A stretch of DNA of 64,000 nucleotides, from contig OX463809.1 of NCBI GenBank assembly GCA_949825045.1, forward strand, positions 7,033,501 through 7,097,500. Reading direction: 5' to 3'. The translations under genes were made by a program, and so were the position numbers. Below the pieces are notes generated by a model, which searched no databases, was not told the origin of the DNA, and worked only from the letters and a program-made list of their open reading frames with translations. Positions within the stretch are counted from its first letter, which is position 1. Each line of letters begins with the position of its first letter. Source of the DNA: Argyresthia goedartella. Lineage: Eukaryota; Arthropoda; Insecta; Lepidoptera; Argyresthiidae. Shown in pieces: positions 37,801 to 45,966 of this stretch.

Positions 37801-40331
37801 AATGGTATAGGTTAGATTGATAATGAGACTATTGCTGTGTTTTAAAGTTTATTTGGTTGGGCTTAAGCCGAAACACACCTTTTACAATTAGCAACTAGCA
37901 CAATTATTTCAAAACTATGACAAGTCAACTAATTATATTTCGATATTTTTGCTTTTATAAAATTATAGGGGACAAACGTGTTAAGAACTTAAAATCGAGT
38001 CTCTTTTACCCAATCATCGTCATCGTCATCGTAGGGAACCAAGCGGTAGGCATCGTCAACACAAGACGTGTGAAACTCCATGCTTCTATCACTTGACTGA
38101 TCATCATTACTTTCATCATTGAAATCTTTCATTGACGAGGAATCCATCATTACACTCTCCAGTTTCAAAGTTTGGTATATTTTGTAGACTGCAAATCTTG
38201 CGTAACTCGTCTCATCCGTTTCATCAATTGATATGTCTTCAATATTAACGGTTTCAAAATTCGAACAGCTGATTATTTGTTCCTGGCACAGCGAAGTGTT
38301 CAGTTTCTGTGTCTCTTCAAAGGATTCTTTCTCGACATAAGGTTTAACGTCTGACCACGATTCACAGAAATCACTTTCATATAAAGCATTAGACATATCA
38401 TCACTTTTGTTATTTGCGTCCATATCTATTGGGTATTGCGGTTCAATCTCTACAACGGTTAGGTTGGATGAAATCGTTTCAGAAGCGGAATACTCGTACT
38501 CGGTTCTAGCGATTAGATCGGACACTCCATAAATTGTTTCGAACCAGTACTCGTTAAGTTCGAATTCACTGAACGACTTCCTTTTCCTCAAAGAGCTGGA
38601 TCTGCGACGTATCCTCTTTAGCGTCGACGTCTTGGGAAGTAATTCGTCAGTGTTATTTACTTCCGTAGCCTTCTCGGTCTCGAACTTGGCGTAGTCAGGC
38701 ACGTCGATGTCGCTGAGGTCATAGTTCTTAGGTGTTTCTATAATAGAATTATCACTCAGTCCAGTTATTGGTTCTTCGGGTGGTGGCGGCGCACTTTCTA
38801 TCAATCGTTTAAAGAAATCCCTTACCCTTATGTCATTGTTGATGGAGTTTGATTTATTTTGCACTTCAGGTTCAGACGCGGTTTCTGTCAAAGATACTAG
38901 TCTTCTTGTAGAAGCCTCATGATATGACGGTTTACTATATGAGGTATTGTCACTTAAGTTGAGTTGACTGCAATTCCGTCTCTGTGCACAAATTTTCTTG
39001 ACGAGTATTTTTGATTTCCATTCACAGTACTTTTTTCGAAAACCAGTCAATGTCATGGAGTTTTCATCTTCCGATTCGCTTCTTACTATTTCCGGATGTT
39101 TCGCGTAATATGAGTCCCTTGTCAGGGGCTTCAAGAATATATGTTCAGGTTTTATTTCCTCGAATGGTTCCAAATCCACGGTGACCCACACGGAGTCAAG
39201 GCGACACCAGAATGTGTTGGTTTCCAGCACCTCCTCAGTAGTTAGCAACACTAACGAGACCATTTTGAACTCTCAACGACCGCACTGCACTGTTGGATTT
39301 TATAAATAAAACTATCGATGATGAGTGCAAAACATAGCAGATTTTGGTGGCAAATATAATCATTGCCATTAGCAAGTAAATATTTGTTCCTAAAAATATC
39401 CAAAACAAATTAGGGTATTTAGTTAATGGGTCCGTGTTATTGTTTTGTTTGAGAAGAATCCTGCTTTATTTTGTTTTTCCCTAAGTGAAATGATTACATG
39501 CTCAAATGTGTGAAGTCATTTTGTTCCTTTCGAAAGGTTTTCACGTGCTTCAATTCAATGGTCCAGAATTCGGGTCGTGATCGGGACACCAATTCACGGG
39601 TCCTTGAGTAAATTCCGGAAATTCCGAAAACTGTACTGAACTTAAATGGACTGAAGGTGCACTTTCATAGAGTTGCATGCGTAGTTTTAGAAAAAAACCG
39701 CAGTCTTTGACTCACCCTGACGTCAGAAGAAGCTAGTAGCGCACAAGGCCCCAACAGTCCTACACTCTCCCAGCAAGTCATCTCCTCAAGTCAGTGAGCG
39801 AGACACTGGTGGCTAGCACTGCCTACACACCACAGTATATCTATATCGCATCCATTATCGCATCGTCGTGATGCACCAGTGACTCGCTAATCATTGTGAC
39901 CAAGTTACGTAAGCACTCATATCGCACCAATTCAGGAGTTTCAAAATTTAATACTGATGGAGTAGCATGAATAAGTGTGTGGTTAATTAGGGCACGAGTA
40001 ATGCTTGTCGAGAAATATCGATACGGAGGATTGCTAAGCGTCCTAGATCTAGAAGCCAAGTCTTTACGTAAGCGGACGTAGCCGACAGAGGAAATGGAAG
40101 AAGCTGGCGCCGACTGATAAGCATGAAGCAATCGAATCAGTACACAGACGATGCTGACAAAATCCAATTACAAGGCTGAACCGCAGCTCGCGCGCCGGGG
40201 CTTCTGGGGTCGGTCGCCGCGCGAGGTTCGAGCGGCGCGGCTCTGGCATGCGGGTGCGGGGCGGCGGGGCGGCGGGGTGGCGGACTTACGCGACGGCTGG
40301 GTGCGCTGCGGCACTCCGCGTCCGGCCACAT
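21757..40331 (-). CDS. AJM1: Apical junction component 1 (AJM1/ajm-1) homologue, nine coding exons, 770 aa
   Basis: Seen: nine minus-strand exons with consensus splice sites and phases that all agree (40331-40290, 36185-36088, 31283-31076, 30721-30573, 28976-28786, 27422-27252, 24430-24249, 23530-23395, 22892-21757) total 2313 nt. After a short N-terminus comes ELQKKSDRVLSEHELRVQRS (helical), then LNVPEWYKN. Residues about 48-392 are Ser/Pro-rich and low in complexity, apart from a conserved-looking helix (KAAEEIQDSIKEVTSAIV). The C-terminus has a MYND-like cluster (C448, C453, C469, C472, C477, C481, H489, C493), AQGRGVVKLFF, ETLIL and a MTIYP...GKSFMCVIM end. These features match metazoan AJM1, a protein of epithelial apical junctions (C. 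elegans AJM-1 is part of that complex). Human AJM1 is longer (about 976 aa), so more exons or a different N-terminus are possible. Confidence 0.85.
23395..23530 (-). CDS. AJM1: AJM1 exon 8
   Basis: Acceptor TTTAAG in phase 0, then SPRYEQLASSGHSSSSPASR and a Ser/Glu/Pro-rich stretch, ending EEPP plus G before GTAGGA. The acceptor lacks a C before AG's A, so it is somewhat weak. Confidence 0.8.
24249..24430 (-). CDS. AJM1: AJM1 exon 7
   Basis: Acceptor CTTCAG, then AC that completes Asp; WQDSQHSLVNLGLTRPSPGS and LEDVLDSLLGLPSHPPRVPT follow. It ends FLLGAK in phase 0 at AAG|GTAAGT. LEDVLDSLLGL looks like a short docking helix. Confidence 0.83.
24431..27251. other. AJM1 intron 6, no gene recognised
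   Basis: AT-rich. It holds a (CA)n run at 25026-25046 and nothing else identifiable. The minus-strand open stretch at 24723-25013 has a GTAAGT donor but no acceptor, so it is not called as an exon. Confidence 0.5.
27252..27422 (-). CDS. AJM1: AJM1 exon 6 with His-Ala/Thr-Gln repeats
   Basis: CCCCTCAG precedes GC that completes Gly; TKPLSSPSTPLGSLPPPHPR follows, then a run of HAQ and HTQ triplets ending HTP plus G before GTGAGC. The repeat is a 9/18-bp minisatellite inside coding sequence, so its length may vary between alleles. Confidence 0.83.
27256..27330. repeat. Coding minisatellite (GTGCTGCGC/GTGCTGCGT)n
   Basis: Nine-base words GCGTGCTGC and GTGTGCTGC alternate about eight times. On the minus strand they encode HAQ and HTQ units of AJM1. 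Confidence 0.88.
27678..27760 (+). repeat. GGTTCCGTACC-family repeat, truncated (copy 2)
   Basis: AAGGTTCCGTACCCGAAAGG followed by CCTATTGCTGTC and CCGTCCGTCC, as in the start of copy 1. Located in AJM1 intron 5. Confidence 0.65.
28500..28660 (-). repeat. GGTTCCGTACC-family repeat (copy 3)
   Basis: Shares TTGCTGTAGCGGCAACAGAA, GGACGGACAGAC and ATAGGGTCCCGTTTGGCA with copy 5 in the same orientation, that is, the inverse of copy 1. It lies just 3' of AJM1 exon 5. Confidence 0.65.
28786..28976 (-). CDS. AJM1: AJM1 exon 5
   Basis: CATTCCAG precedes G that completes Arg, then LASSLLQSSASAKAAEEIQD and SIKEVTSAIVHYVSGLEPPN, an amphipathic helix, ending SSFV plus G before GTGAGT. This is the best-conserved-looking part of the central region. 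Confidence 0.85.
29600..29690 (-). repeat. Dispersed repeat R5, copy 1
   Basis: Its reverse complement shares GTCTCCGTTCAGCTTGGG and AAATGCTTTCGT with 42335-42440. Class unknown. Confidence 0.65.
29876..30525 (-). repeat. Decayed tandem copies of AJM1 exon 4 (3' part plus donor)
   Basis: Four segments resembling the last ~90 bases of exon 4 start at about 30434, 30299, 30004 and 29876. Each ends at a conserved donor-like GT (GTACGG, GTGTGG, GTAGGG, GTACGG). They are joined by spacers rich in GTAGACC/AGTAGACC words. In exon 4's frame each has a stop or frameshift, and no matching acceptor was seen, so they appear to be pseudo-exons. Confidence 0.8.
30573..30721 (-). CDS. AJM1: AJM1 exon 4
   Basis: After CCGCAG the 49 codons are Ser/Arg-rich (TSPCSSTRSSIRGTSPLCSP) and end SQERLNQPRTPHE plus AG of a split Arg before GTATGG. 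The 3' two thirds of this exon and its donor have been copied several times downstream (29876-30525). Confidence 0.83.
31076..31283 (-). CDS. AJM1: AJM1 exon 3
   Basis: The first G completes Trp47, then YKNAPAPREGFLLRKRLSDA and a Ser/Thr-rich stretch. A (CCG)5 run gives PPPPP, and the exon ends at LHSNQ in phase 0 before GTATAC. The acceptor is CTTCCAG. Confidence 0.85.
31440..31500 (-). repeat. SINE family 2 fragment
   Basis: CAGGGGGCTAACCCATCGCC then GTGAAATTTTCCTTAATAGT corresponds to the middle of the reference copy in the same orientation. Confidence 0.55.
31923..32245 (+). repeat. Dispersed foldback repeat, left member of an inverted pair
   Basis: From TTTATAGTAGTTTTAATGCA to AGAGGGTTTATGATACGTGC; contains the palindrome TATGAAACGAGCCGAAGGCG/AGTTTCATA. 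Matched inverted at 37115-37585. Confidence 0.78.
32510..32735 (+). repeat. SINE family 2, diverged copy with head
   Basis: GGTTCGTGTTCGAATCCCTT gives a B-box-like site, followed by CTGACCATGTACCAATAGAT, ACATCGCGGTGAAACCTT and GGGGCGATTGGTTAACCCCT, matching the reference order with much divergence. It lies in AJM1 intron 2. Confidence 0.6.
33885..34245 (+). repeat. Dispersed repeat R3, copy 2
   Basis: The longest copy, from TACTCCACTTTAAAGTCACG to GAGCGCATTGTTTGCGCTCT. In AJM1 intron 2. Confidence 0.75.
34538..34700. repeat. Two 85-bp tandem repeats
   Basis: Units begin GTTGATTATCATAG at 34538 and 34623 and carry GGTATACATGC(C/A)ACAATCC. They directly precede the 40-bp satellite. Confidence 0.82.
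34727..35730. repeat. 40-bp satellite array, 24 units plus one 44-bp variant
   Basis: From 34771 the 40-bp unit TTCTATGTGGTGATGGTTAT + ATTAGTAACCTCACACCCAT repeats exactly 24 times to 35730. By eye there are only three or four base changes (near 35446, 35493 and the last base). A 44-bp founder-like unit with an extra ATGT sits at 34727-34770. The unit has two small dyads, GTGA(T)GGTTA/TAACCTCAC and ACC-CAT/ATG(T)GGT. There are no spacers, so it is not a CRISPR array. It lies in AJM1 intron 2. Confidence 0.97.
36088..36185 (-). CDS. AJM1: AJM1 exon 2
   Basis: The acceptor TTGCAG precedes PPENELQKKSDRVLSEHELR and then VQRSLQKLNVPEW; the Trp codon is split TG|G over a GTAAGT donor. The heptad-like Leu/Val pattern suggests a short coiled helix. 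Phases fit exon 1 and exon 3. Confidence 0.82.
37115..37585 (-). repeat. Dispersed foldback repeat, right member of an inverted pair
   Basis: Reverse-complement copy of 31923-32245 with about 150 extra bases (37325-37480) in the middle. The two copies, roughly 5 kb apart, could pair in the AJM1 pre-mRNA and loop out exon 2. Confidence 0.78.
37620..37664 (+). repeat. SINE family 1, 3' tail fragment (copy e)
   Basis: Only the tail GTGTGTAAATAGTGTCCAAG plus GTATTATTATTATTATTA remains, as after 5' truncation. Confidence 0.75.
37848..37853 (-). terminator. Polyadenylation signal AATAAA for the 424-aa gene
   Basis: TTTATT on the plus strand reads AATAAA on the minus strand, 136 bp downstream of the stop codon. 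Confidence 0.5.
37989..39263 (-). CDS. Single-exon 424-aa acidic protein, function unknown
   Basis: The ATG at 39263 is in a good context (AAAATGG) and the frame is open to TAA at 37989. An AATAAA on the minus strand (37853-37848) lies 136 bp past the stop, a credible polyadenylation signal. The N-terminal 50 residues are hydrophobic/aromatic-patterned (FWCRLDSVWVTVDLEPFEEI) and look folded. The rest is Ser/Asp/Glu-rich and probably disordered, with PPPP at 159-162, a basic patch RIRRRSSSLRKRK (218-230, possibly nuclear-localising) and D412-D417 before WVKETRF. No transposon motif is seen. It lies in intron 1 of AJM1 on the same strand. An alternative is a retained exon of AJM1, but its stop and own poly(A) signal argue against it. 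Confidence 0.7.
   Translation of the reverse strand: MVSLVLLTTEEVLETNTFWCRLDSVWVTVDLEPFEEIKPEHIFLKPLTRDSYYAKHPEIVRSESEDENSMTLTGFRKKYCEWKSKILVKKICAQRRNCSQLNLSDNTSYSKPSYHEASTRRLVSLTETASEPEVQNKSNSINNDIRVRDFFKRLIESAPPPPEEPITGLSDNSIIETPKNYDLSDIDVPDYAKFETEKATEVNNTDELLPKTSTLKRIRRRSSSLRKRKSFSEFELNEYWFETIYGVSDLIARTEYEYSASETISSNLTVVEIEPQYPIDMDANNKSDDMSNALYESDFCESWSDVKPYVEKESFEETQKLNTSLCQEQIISCSNFETVNIEDISIDETDETSYARFAVYKIYQTLKLESVMMDSSSMKDFNDESNDDQSSDRSMEFHTSCVDDAYRLVPYDDDDDDWVKETRF
39264..40179. other. AJM1 intron 1, upstream part
   Basis: This should hold the promoter of the 424-aa gene. A minus-strand open stretch at 40167-39841 (RSRTLSNPPYRYFSTSITRA onward) has no recognised family and no clear splice sites; it is not called as a gene. 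Confidence 0.4.
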
Positions 40332-40460
40332 GGGCGCTGCGGCTGTGGCGGCGGGAGCGGTGCGCCGCGCACTGCCTGATGGGCGGCCCCGTCCGACGCG
40401 TCGTGGCCTTGGCGAGCGCGCGTGCGCGCCACAGACAGACGCACCCCGGCGACACAACGG
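40180..40460 (-). promoter_or_regulatory. CpG-rich first-exon/promoter region of AJM1
   Basis: About 280 bp dense in CG dinucleotides in an otherwise AT-rich window, surrounding the first AJM1 exon and its GTAAGT donor. Upstream (40470-40500) the sequence returns to AT-rich. No TATA box was seen. Confidence 0.5.
40290..40331 (-). CDS. AJM1: AJM1 exon 1 (coding part)
   Basis: ATG at 40331-40329 in a GCGCCC context gives MWPDAECRSAPSRR, then the consensus donor CGTCGC|GTAAGT in phase 0, which fits exon 2. It sits in a GC/CpG-rich stretch. The frame stays open upstream to 40493, so an earlier Met cannot be excluded. Confidence 0.65.
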
Positions 40461-41117
40461 CACGACAAACAAATTGAACCTAACGTACTTCATTGCTTGC
40501 CCTTGGCCCTTTTACCGAAATTCGCTTTGGACGGTGAGTGATGGATGACGGATGACGGATCTGTCAGATCTGTCTATATGGCAGCTATCAGGATGTGTGA
40601 AATGATACGACGCAAAACGCAGCATTGGACGACAAATGACTCATCATTGGGTGAAAAAACATATAATTCATATTTGTAGGTTTGTTTCCTAACTTTGCGC
40701 TGGTGGGTGTGGCATAACGTGACCTATCCGACCTCGGGTGACCTTCTCAAAACAAAATGTCAAACTTGACTTTTCAATTTGTACCTGCTATTGATTTATG
40801 GGTGTTGGTTTATAAAAATGAACCCGACTGCACAAGAAGGAGATGTTTTTCGGGCGCATGTATTATTATTATTATTGGTATTATTCAAATTATAATTGTA
40901 CAACATTACGGACTAATCCCAGGCGCTGTACAAAAACAATAAATATCCATTATAAATATACCTTAATTAATAATGCATTGCATAAGACATTCAAGACATT
41001 ACATTACAAATTCATGTATGTATGTATGTTTATAAATATAATACATATTGTGTATGCATGTATTATGTTTATAAATATAATACATACATACACACAAACA
41101 TACATACATTTCGTTCG

Positions 41118-41285
41118 TTCGCGCTACAGCCCAAAAGGCTTGACTGATTGTAATAAATGAGGTAAAAAGTCAATAGGTTGGATTTTAGATAGCAAAATGT
41201 AGTTATACCAAGTTGTTGGGTGCTACTTTCATCCTCCATGAACGTAATTAGTGTATTCATAAGTTTGTATGTGGTAAAAAACCAC
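41118..41285 (+). repeat. Dispersed repeat R4, copy 1
   Basis: Ends GTGTATTCATAAGTTTGTATGTGG; shares CTACAGCCCAAAAGGCTTGA, TAGCAAAATGTAGTT and TTGGGTGCTACTTTCAT with 42480-42700, 61660-61770 and, inverted, 4680-4790. Confidence 0.65.
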
Positions 41286-42334
41286 GTAAGGATGAGATGG
41301 GTTGATTGTGGAGCAGGATTATTTGTTTAAATGATGATTCCACTTTGAATTTTAGTTATTTATCCAAACCAAACTTACTAACTATTTGTTCACATACGAA
41401 CTATCCGTAAGCGGTTAATATTCGGAAATTGAGATCGCAGTGATGACGTGGTGAGAGAAAGTTTAGTTTATATTATAGGGGTGTTTATAAAATGATTAGA
41501 TTGAAGAATAAATTGGAAGAGAGGATGAGATGTCAGCCTCAATGTAATCCTGCCTGCTAGGTCGCATGAGTCAAATTGGTATCGCGCGTGCCGCATTTCG
41601 GTCTTGTGCAAATGGCACTTTGAGAATGCCTATTTTCTCCCTTTGACATTTAGAAGCGCTGAATTCAATGCATTAAGGGCATTCCGTGTCTGATTAACTC
41701 TGCCGGAGAGAAGTGTCTATCTCTAGGTAGGTACGAGAAATTTCAAGATTGGAAAGTTCTGAGGAAACGTTAGATGGTGAAGAAATCGCAATTTTGAATT
41801 TCAGTAACGTTTAATTTCCATAAAACTCTGGTAAACTAGTTTTTTAGAGATTTTCCCACAAGGATACGTATCTATTTGAGTAGCTTGGGTAATCATTTAT
41901 AAAAGATGCAGACGGCATGTGAACTGAATCTGTCGCCCTCGTTCCTAAGAGCTAGTACCAGGGTTGTATAAAAAAAAACATTAAATGGACCTCCTGCCAT
42001 CCAGTCCAGACACATAGGTACTCAGGTTATTCGCGACAATTAGAGCCAGAAAGCCCATGCAATTTTCGCAGAGCTGTCCTAATTGCTCCCACCAGCGTAG
42101 TTACTAGTTAGTGCTGCTGCATGTATAGGCGATATCAGGCGCTGGCGCTCCGCCCACTGCGAGTTAGGCTTCCAGGGGTCTGTTGTCTGAAAGATACAAG
42201 CCCTGTAATACAAGTGAGTAACCATAGTGATGTTTTTATAACAGTAACCTTACAAGTGTATCGTTTCATGAAACAGCAGTTAGACCACGCATAGAATACA
42301 AGTCACAAGCAAATGCACAATCACTAGTCATTAT

Positions 42335-42440
42335 TGATCGAGCGAGCGAAGTCTCCGTTCAGCTTGGGCAAAAATGCTTTCGTGTGTCTGGATTTCTGTC
42401 CGGCTTGTCTTTTCTACAGATCGCATTTCTCAACCGATTC
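42335..42440 (+). repeat. Dispersed repeat R5, copy 2
   Basis: GATCGAGCGAGCGAAGTCTC, then CCGTTCAGCTTGGGCAAAAA; matches the minus strand of 29600-29690. Confidence 0.65.
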
Positions 42441-42479
42441 AGTTTTTGTTTTTTTTTTCAAAATGGCGAAGATATGGAA

Positions 42480-42700
42480 TTGAAAGTGTCAAAAAGGCTA
42501 CAGCCCAAACGACTTGAAAGATTTTAACAAATTAGGTGTCGTTGGGTTTGTGGAGACCGTGAGATTGCATAGGCTAGTGAATAGGTTATAGGTTGATTCT
42601 AGCTCGCAAAATGAAGTTCACAATGTTATTGGTTACTTTCATACTCTATGCACGTAACCAGGTGCATTCATAAATTTGTATGTTAAAAGTTGAGCTTTCC
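42480..42700 (+). repeat. Dispersed repeat R4, copy 2
   Basis: GGCTACAGCCCAAACGACTT through CACGTAACCAGGTGCATTCA and TAAATTTGTATG. Confidence 0.68.
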
Positions 42701-42939
42701 ACCAACAGACTAGTAGGGTCGTTATCCTATTTCTTAAATTACTTTTAAAATAGGTATGTATTTCAAAATTATGAAAAATACATTTGAAATTATCTCAACA
42801 AGCCCTTTCATTTGACATGTAAGAACTTTTTAACGAATAGCTTGTAATTAAAAAAATATTTACTTTTACCTCACAAAGGTCCCATTTAAAAATCATAGGA
42901 AATTTCGTTATACTACATAAAGAACGATAATACTATTCT

Positions 42940-43184
42940 CTACAACTTTGATTCTATATAGTTTTTACCTTTTCCCAATCGTTGTCTAGGATTATGTATG
43001 AGTTCCGAATTTTTCAACGATAGATTACAATTTCGCCTATGTAACTATACTTTTGAAGTCATTTTTTTGCTCAGATGGACTGTTTTAATGTTAAAAAGCA
43101 ATGTTTGACCAAAAATATTTAAAAAAATACGGAGGCCAAACAACGATTGGGAATAAATAAAAAGTGTATAGAATCAAAGTTGTA
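42940..43184. repeat. Foldback element with 45-bp inverted arms
   Basis: CTACAACTTTGATTCTATAT and CCTTTTCCCAATCGTTGT (42940-42985) are matched inverted by ACAACGATTGGGAATA and AGAATCAAAGTTGTAG (43140-43185). The maT mariner begins about 50 bp further. Confidence 0.72.
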
Positions 43185-43232
43185 GGTAATTTATTAGCTT
43201 TCATAATTTAGTACAAAATATATATATATATA

Positions 43233-44428
43233 CACAGTCAGTTCATAAGTTCTGTCACACAATAAAAACTTTTGAATTTAGAACGCTGGCCACAAAAAAG
43301 TTTATTGAATTCGAATTTCGAGTTTTTCATGAAAATAAAAATGTGTAACTTTTAGAATTTTCCTCATTTTTAAAAATGGAGTGGACACTTAAAGAAGACC
43401 GTTTCGCAGTTATTGCGTTGCATCGTTGCGGTTACGCGCCAATTCAGATTTTCGACTTACTGAAAAATTTGAATATTACCAAAAGATTCGTTTATCGTAC
43501 CATAAAACGATACAATGAAGACTCTAGTGTAGATGACAGGTCAAGAAGTGGTCGCCATCGCTCTGTTAGGACTCCAGCAGTGATAAAAGCTGTGAAGGCG
43601 CGAATTCAAAGAAATCCCATACGTAAGCAGAAACTGTTGGCCCTTCAGATAGGGTTAAGCAGGACCACGGTGAAAAGGGTGTTAAATGAAGACTTAGGGC
43701 TTAGGGCATATCGAAGAAAAACAGGACATCGTTTGGTCGCTCGTTTAATGGACCTGAGACTGAAAGATGCCGCGCTTTGTTGAAGCGGTACGTGAAGAAG
43801 CGAGCAACCGTATTCCGCGTGTCGAACGAGGTCATTTTCCATCCTCGCTCATGGTTTGGTTGGGAGTCTCTTATTGGGGCTTAACTGAGGTACATTTTTG
43901 TGAGAAAGGCGTAAAAACGAATGCAGTTGTGTATCAAAATACAGTCCTCAAGAACCTTGTGGAACCTGTTTCTCATACCATCATACCATGTTTAATCACA
44001 GGCACTGGGTATTCCAACAAGATTCTGCGCCAGCTCATAGAGCGAAAAGCACACAAGACTGGCTGGCGGCGCGTGAAATCGACTTCATTCGGCACGAAGA
44101 CTGGCCCTCCTCCAGTCCAGATTTGAGTCCGTTAGATTACAAGATATGGCAACACTTGGAGGAAAAGGCCTGCTCAAAGCCTCATCCTGATTTGTAGTCA
44201 CTCAAGGCATCCTTGATTGAGGCAGCCGCCGATATTGACATGGACCTCGTTCGTGCTGCGATAGACGACTGGCCGCGCATAATAAAGGCCTGTATTCAAA
44301 AATAAACTTTATTACCATAAGAATCTATGTTTTATTAAGTTCATTTTGCTGTATAAATGTTTACATAAATAATAAACATGTCTAAATTATTTCATATTGC
44401 ACATGTGACAGAACTTATGACCTTACTA
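43233..44428 (+). mobile_element. maT-type (DD37D) mariner transposon, internally deleted
   Basis: Terminal inverted repeats share CATAAGTTCTGTCACA: 43233 onward and the reverse complement of 44403-44428, in TA-rich flanks. Between them is a broken transposase. Counting from the second Asp (FQQDSAPAH) to the third (PDLSPLDY) gives 37 intervening residues, the DD37D spacing of maT elements, known mainly from Lepidoptera. Confidence 0.85.
43376..44305 (+). pseudogene. maT mariner transposase, broken
   Basis: ATG at 43376 opens 135 codons with the paired helix-turn-helix DNA-binding region (MEWTLKEDRFAVIALHRCGY; SRSGRHRSVRT). The frame is then lost near 43783, where the segment that should hold the first catalytic Asp is deleted. 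The rest continues in other frames: RVERGHFPSSLMVWLGVSYW, FQQDSAPAHRAKSTQDWL and DWPSSSPDLSPLDYKIWQHL. A TAG at 44196-44198 follows HPDL, and the conserved tail RIIKACIQK ends about 44305. Not functional. Confidence 0.85.
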
Positions 44429-44624
44429 TATATATATGATGCGTCGTTTTTAAGATGTAAGCAAAAAAAAAACAAAAAACGGGACCTTCTTTGTGCCAAT
44501 ATTTTTTTTGTTTCAATGTCGTGTAAATAACCACCACTGAGTCGGTCATACATACCTTTATAAAACGACACCAAAGCGTAAACTAAATGTCAACTTCAAC
44601 GGTCGTCTAATATACCTTTACACA

Positions 44625-45028
44625 CGGATGGACGGACACACGAGTGATCCTCACGGAAGGACGGACAGACGAGTGATCCTCACGGAAGGACGGACACACG
44701 AGTGATCCTCACGGAGGGAAGGACACACGAGTGATCCTCACGGAAGGACGGACACACGAGTGATCCTCACGGAAGAACGGACAGACGAGTGATCCTCACG
44801 GAAGGACGGACACACGAGTGATCCTCACGGATGAACGGACAGACGAGTGATCCTCACGGAAGGACGGACACACGAGTGATCCTCACGGAAGGACGGACAG
44901 ACGAGTGATCCTCACGGAAGGACGGACACACGAGTGATCCTCACGGAGGGAAGGACACACAAGTGATCCTCACGGAAGGACGGACACACGAGTGATCCTC
45001 ACGGAAGGAAGGACACACGAGTGATCCT
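44625..45028. repeat. 29-bp minisatellite, about 14 units
   Basis: The word CGAGTGATCCTCACGGAAGG + ACGGACACA recurs every 29 bases from 44641 to 45018 (14 occurrences), with GGACACAC and GGACAGAC variants alternating. It sits where the GGTTCCGTACC family normally has a short GGACGGACGGAC run. Confidence 0.95.
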
Positions 45029-45054
45029 ATATTAATGGTTCCATTTTTCATTTT

Positions 45055-45160
45055 TAAGGTACGGAACCTTAGAAATCGCAATAAAACTCGTATGTTTTAT
45101 GGGGACGTACAGACAGCGATGGCTCCGTTTGGTTGGCATCCTTCGGGTACAGAACCCTGG
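45055..45160 (-). repeat. GGTTCCGTACC-family repeat, end piece (copy 4)
   Basis: GATGGCTCCGTTTGGTTGGC and CCTTCGGGTACAGAACCCT match the end of the family. It directly follows the 29-bp minisatellite at 44625-45028, which occupies the place of the family's GGACGGACGGAC run. Confidence 0.6.
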
Positions 45161-45204
45161 TAAGAACAATCAATGGAATGGGGCTTTTCTAATCTTTGAT
45201 ATTA

Positions 45205-45340
45205 CCAAAATATTTTGCCTGCGGCGAAGGGTCCCTTGTCACGCGAAATGGAGTATTGAATAAATGGCTAAACCTAGGCACTACTGTGTCTCTGCCACCC
45301 CTTAAGGCGTGACGGTGTGTTATGTTATGTTAAATAGTTT
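45205..45340 (+). repeat. SINE family 2, tail half
   Basis: CCCTTGTCACGCGAAATGGA through GGCACTACTGTGTCTCTGCC and CCTTAAGGCGTGACGGTG corresponds to the tail half of the family on the plus strand. Confidence 0.65.
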
Positions 45341-45839
45341 ATAATATTTTCAACGATCAATTTCTGAAAGATTGTTGTGAAAATTGGACATTGCTTTTGA
45401 ACTTGTAGGATGGGATAAAAACCCAATAAATTGTCGATTACCAGACTTGTTTGTGAAACATGATTCAGAATAACTTGTATTTTTACTCCTGTGAGATTTC
45501 AAAAACAAGTCGGCGGCTATTATCGTGCGTCTTTTTTTTCAATTTGCTGCCTGTCACTGAAATCGCCGGTTTCTGAATTGAGAAATTCACTAAGTTTTAA
45601 TACTTAAGTATTGTTATCCATTAGTCCATTTCTTTTTTGTGACATCTGCAAAGACAGAGCGATGCTTAAGTATTTAATAAGTGAAATTCTTAATTCAGAA
45701 ATCGGAGGATAGCAGTATTTGTTGATAATAATAAAGGCCTTTGTAATCGCATAGAAAAGTCGCCGGATCTGCAAGAATTAGTTGAATTCTATGTCGTTTC
45801 AAAACACGAATTCTCGCAACTCAAAAACATACTCGTGCC

Positions 45840-45966
45840 CAGCACCCGCAGCCGAGCGCGGGGGTTTTGTAGCGACAGGTGAGGGACGGAGCTATATATA
45901 GAGCATAGCTCTGTCCCTCAATTTCCGCGTCAAGAACCCCCGCGGGGGCGGTATGCTGCGGGTGCA
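45840..45966. repeat. GC-rich nested foldback element
   Basis: Outer arms CAGCACCCGCAG...GCGGGGGTTTT and AAGAACCCCCGCGGGGG...CTGCGGGTGC enclose an inner palindrome TGAGGGACGGAGCTATATAT/AGCATAGCTCTGTCCCTCA (45880-45920). No coding capacity. Confidence 0.8.

Noticed and set aside
39841..40167. 108-aa minus-strand protein
   Set aside because: No motif, no splice sites that fit AJM1, and no poly(A) signal; could be part of an unknown repeat.
40167..40493. Longer N-terminus for AJM1 from a Met at 40493
   Set aside because: The extra residues are Arg/Ala/Pro translation of CpG-rich DNA and look like promoter or 5' UTR; kept only as a possibility.
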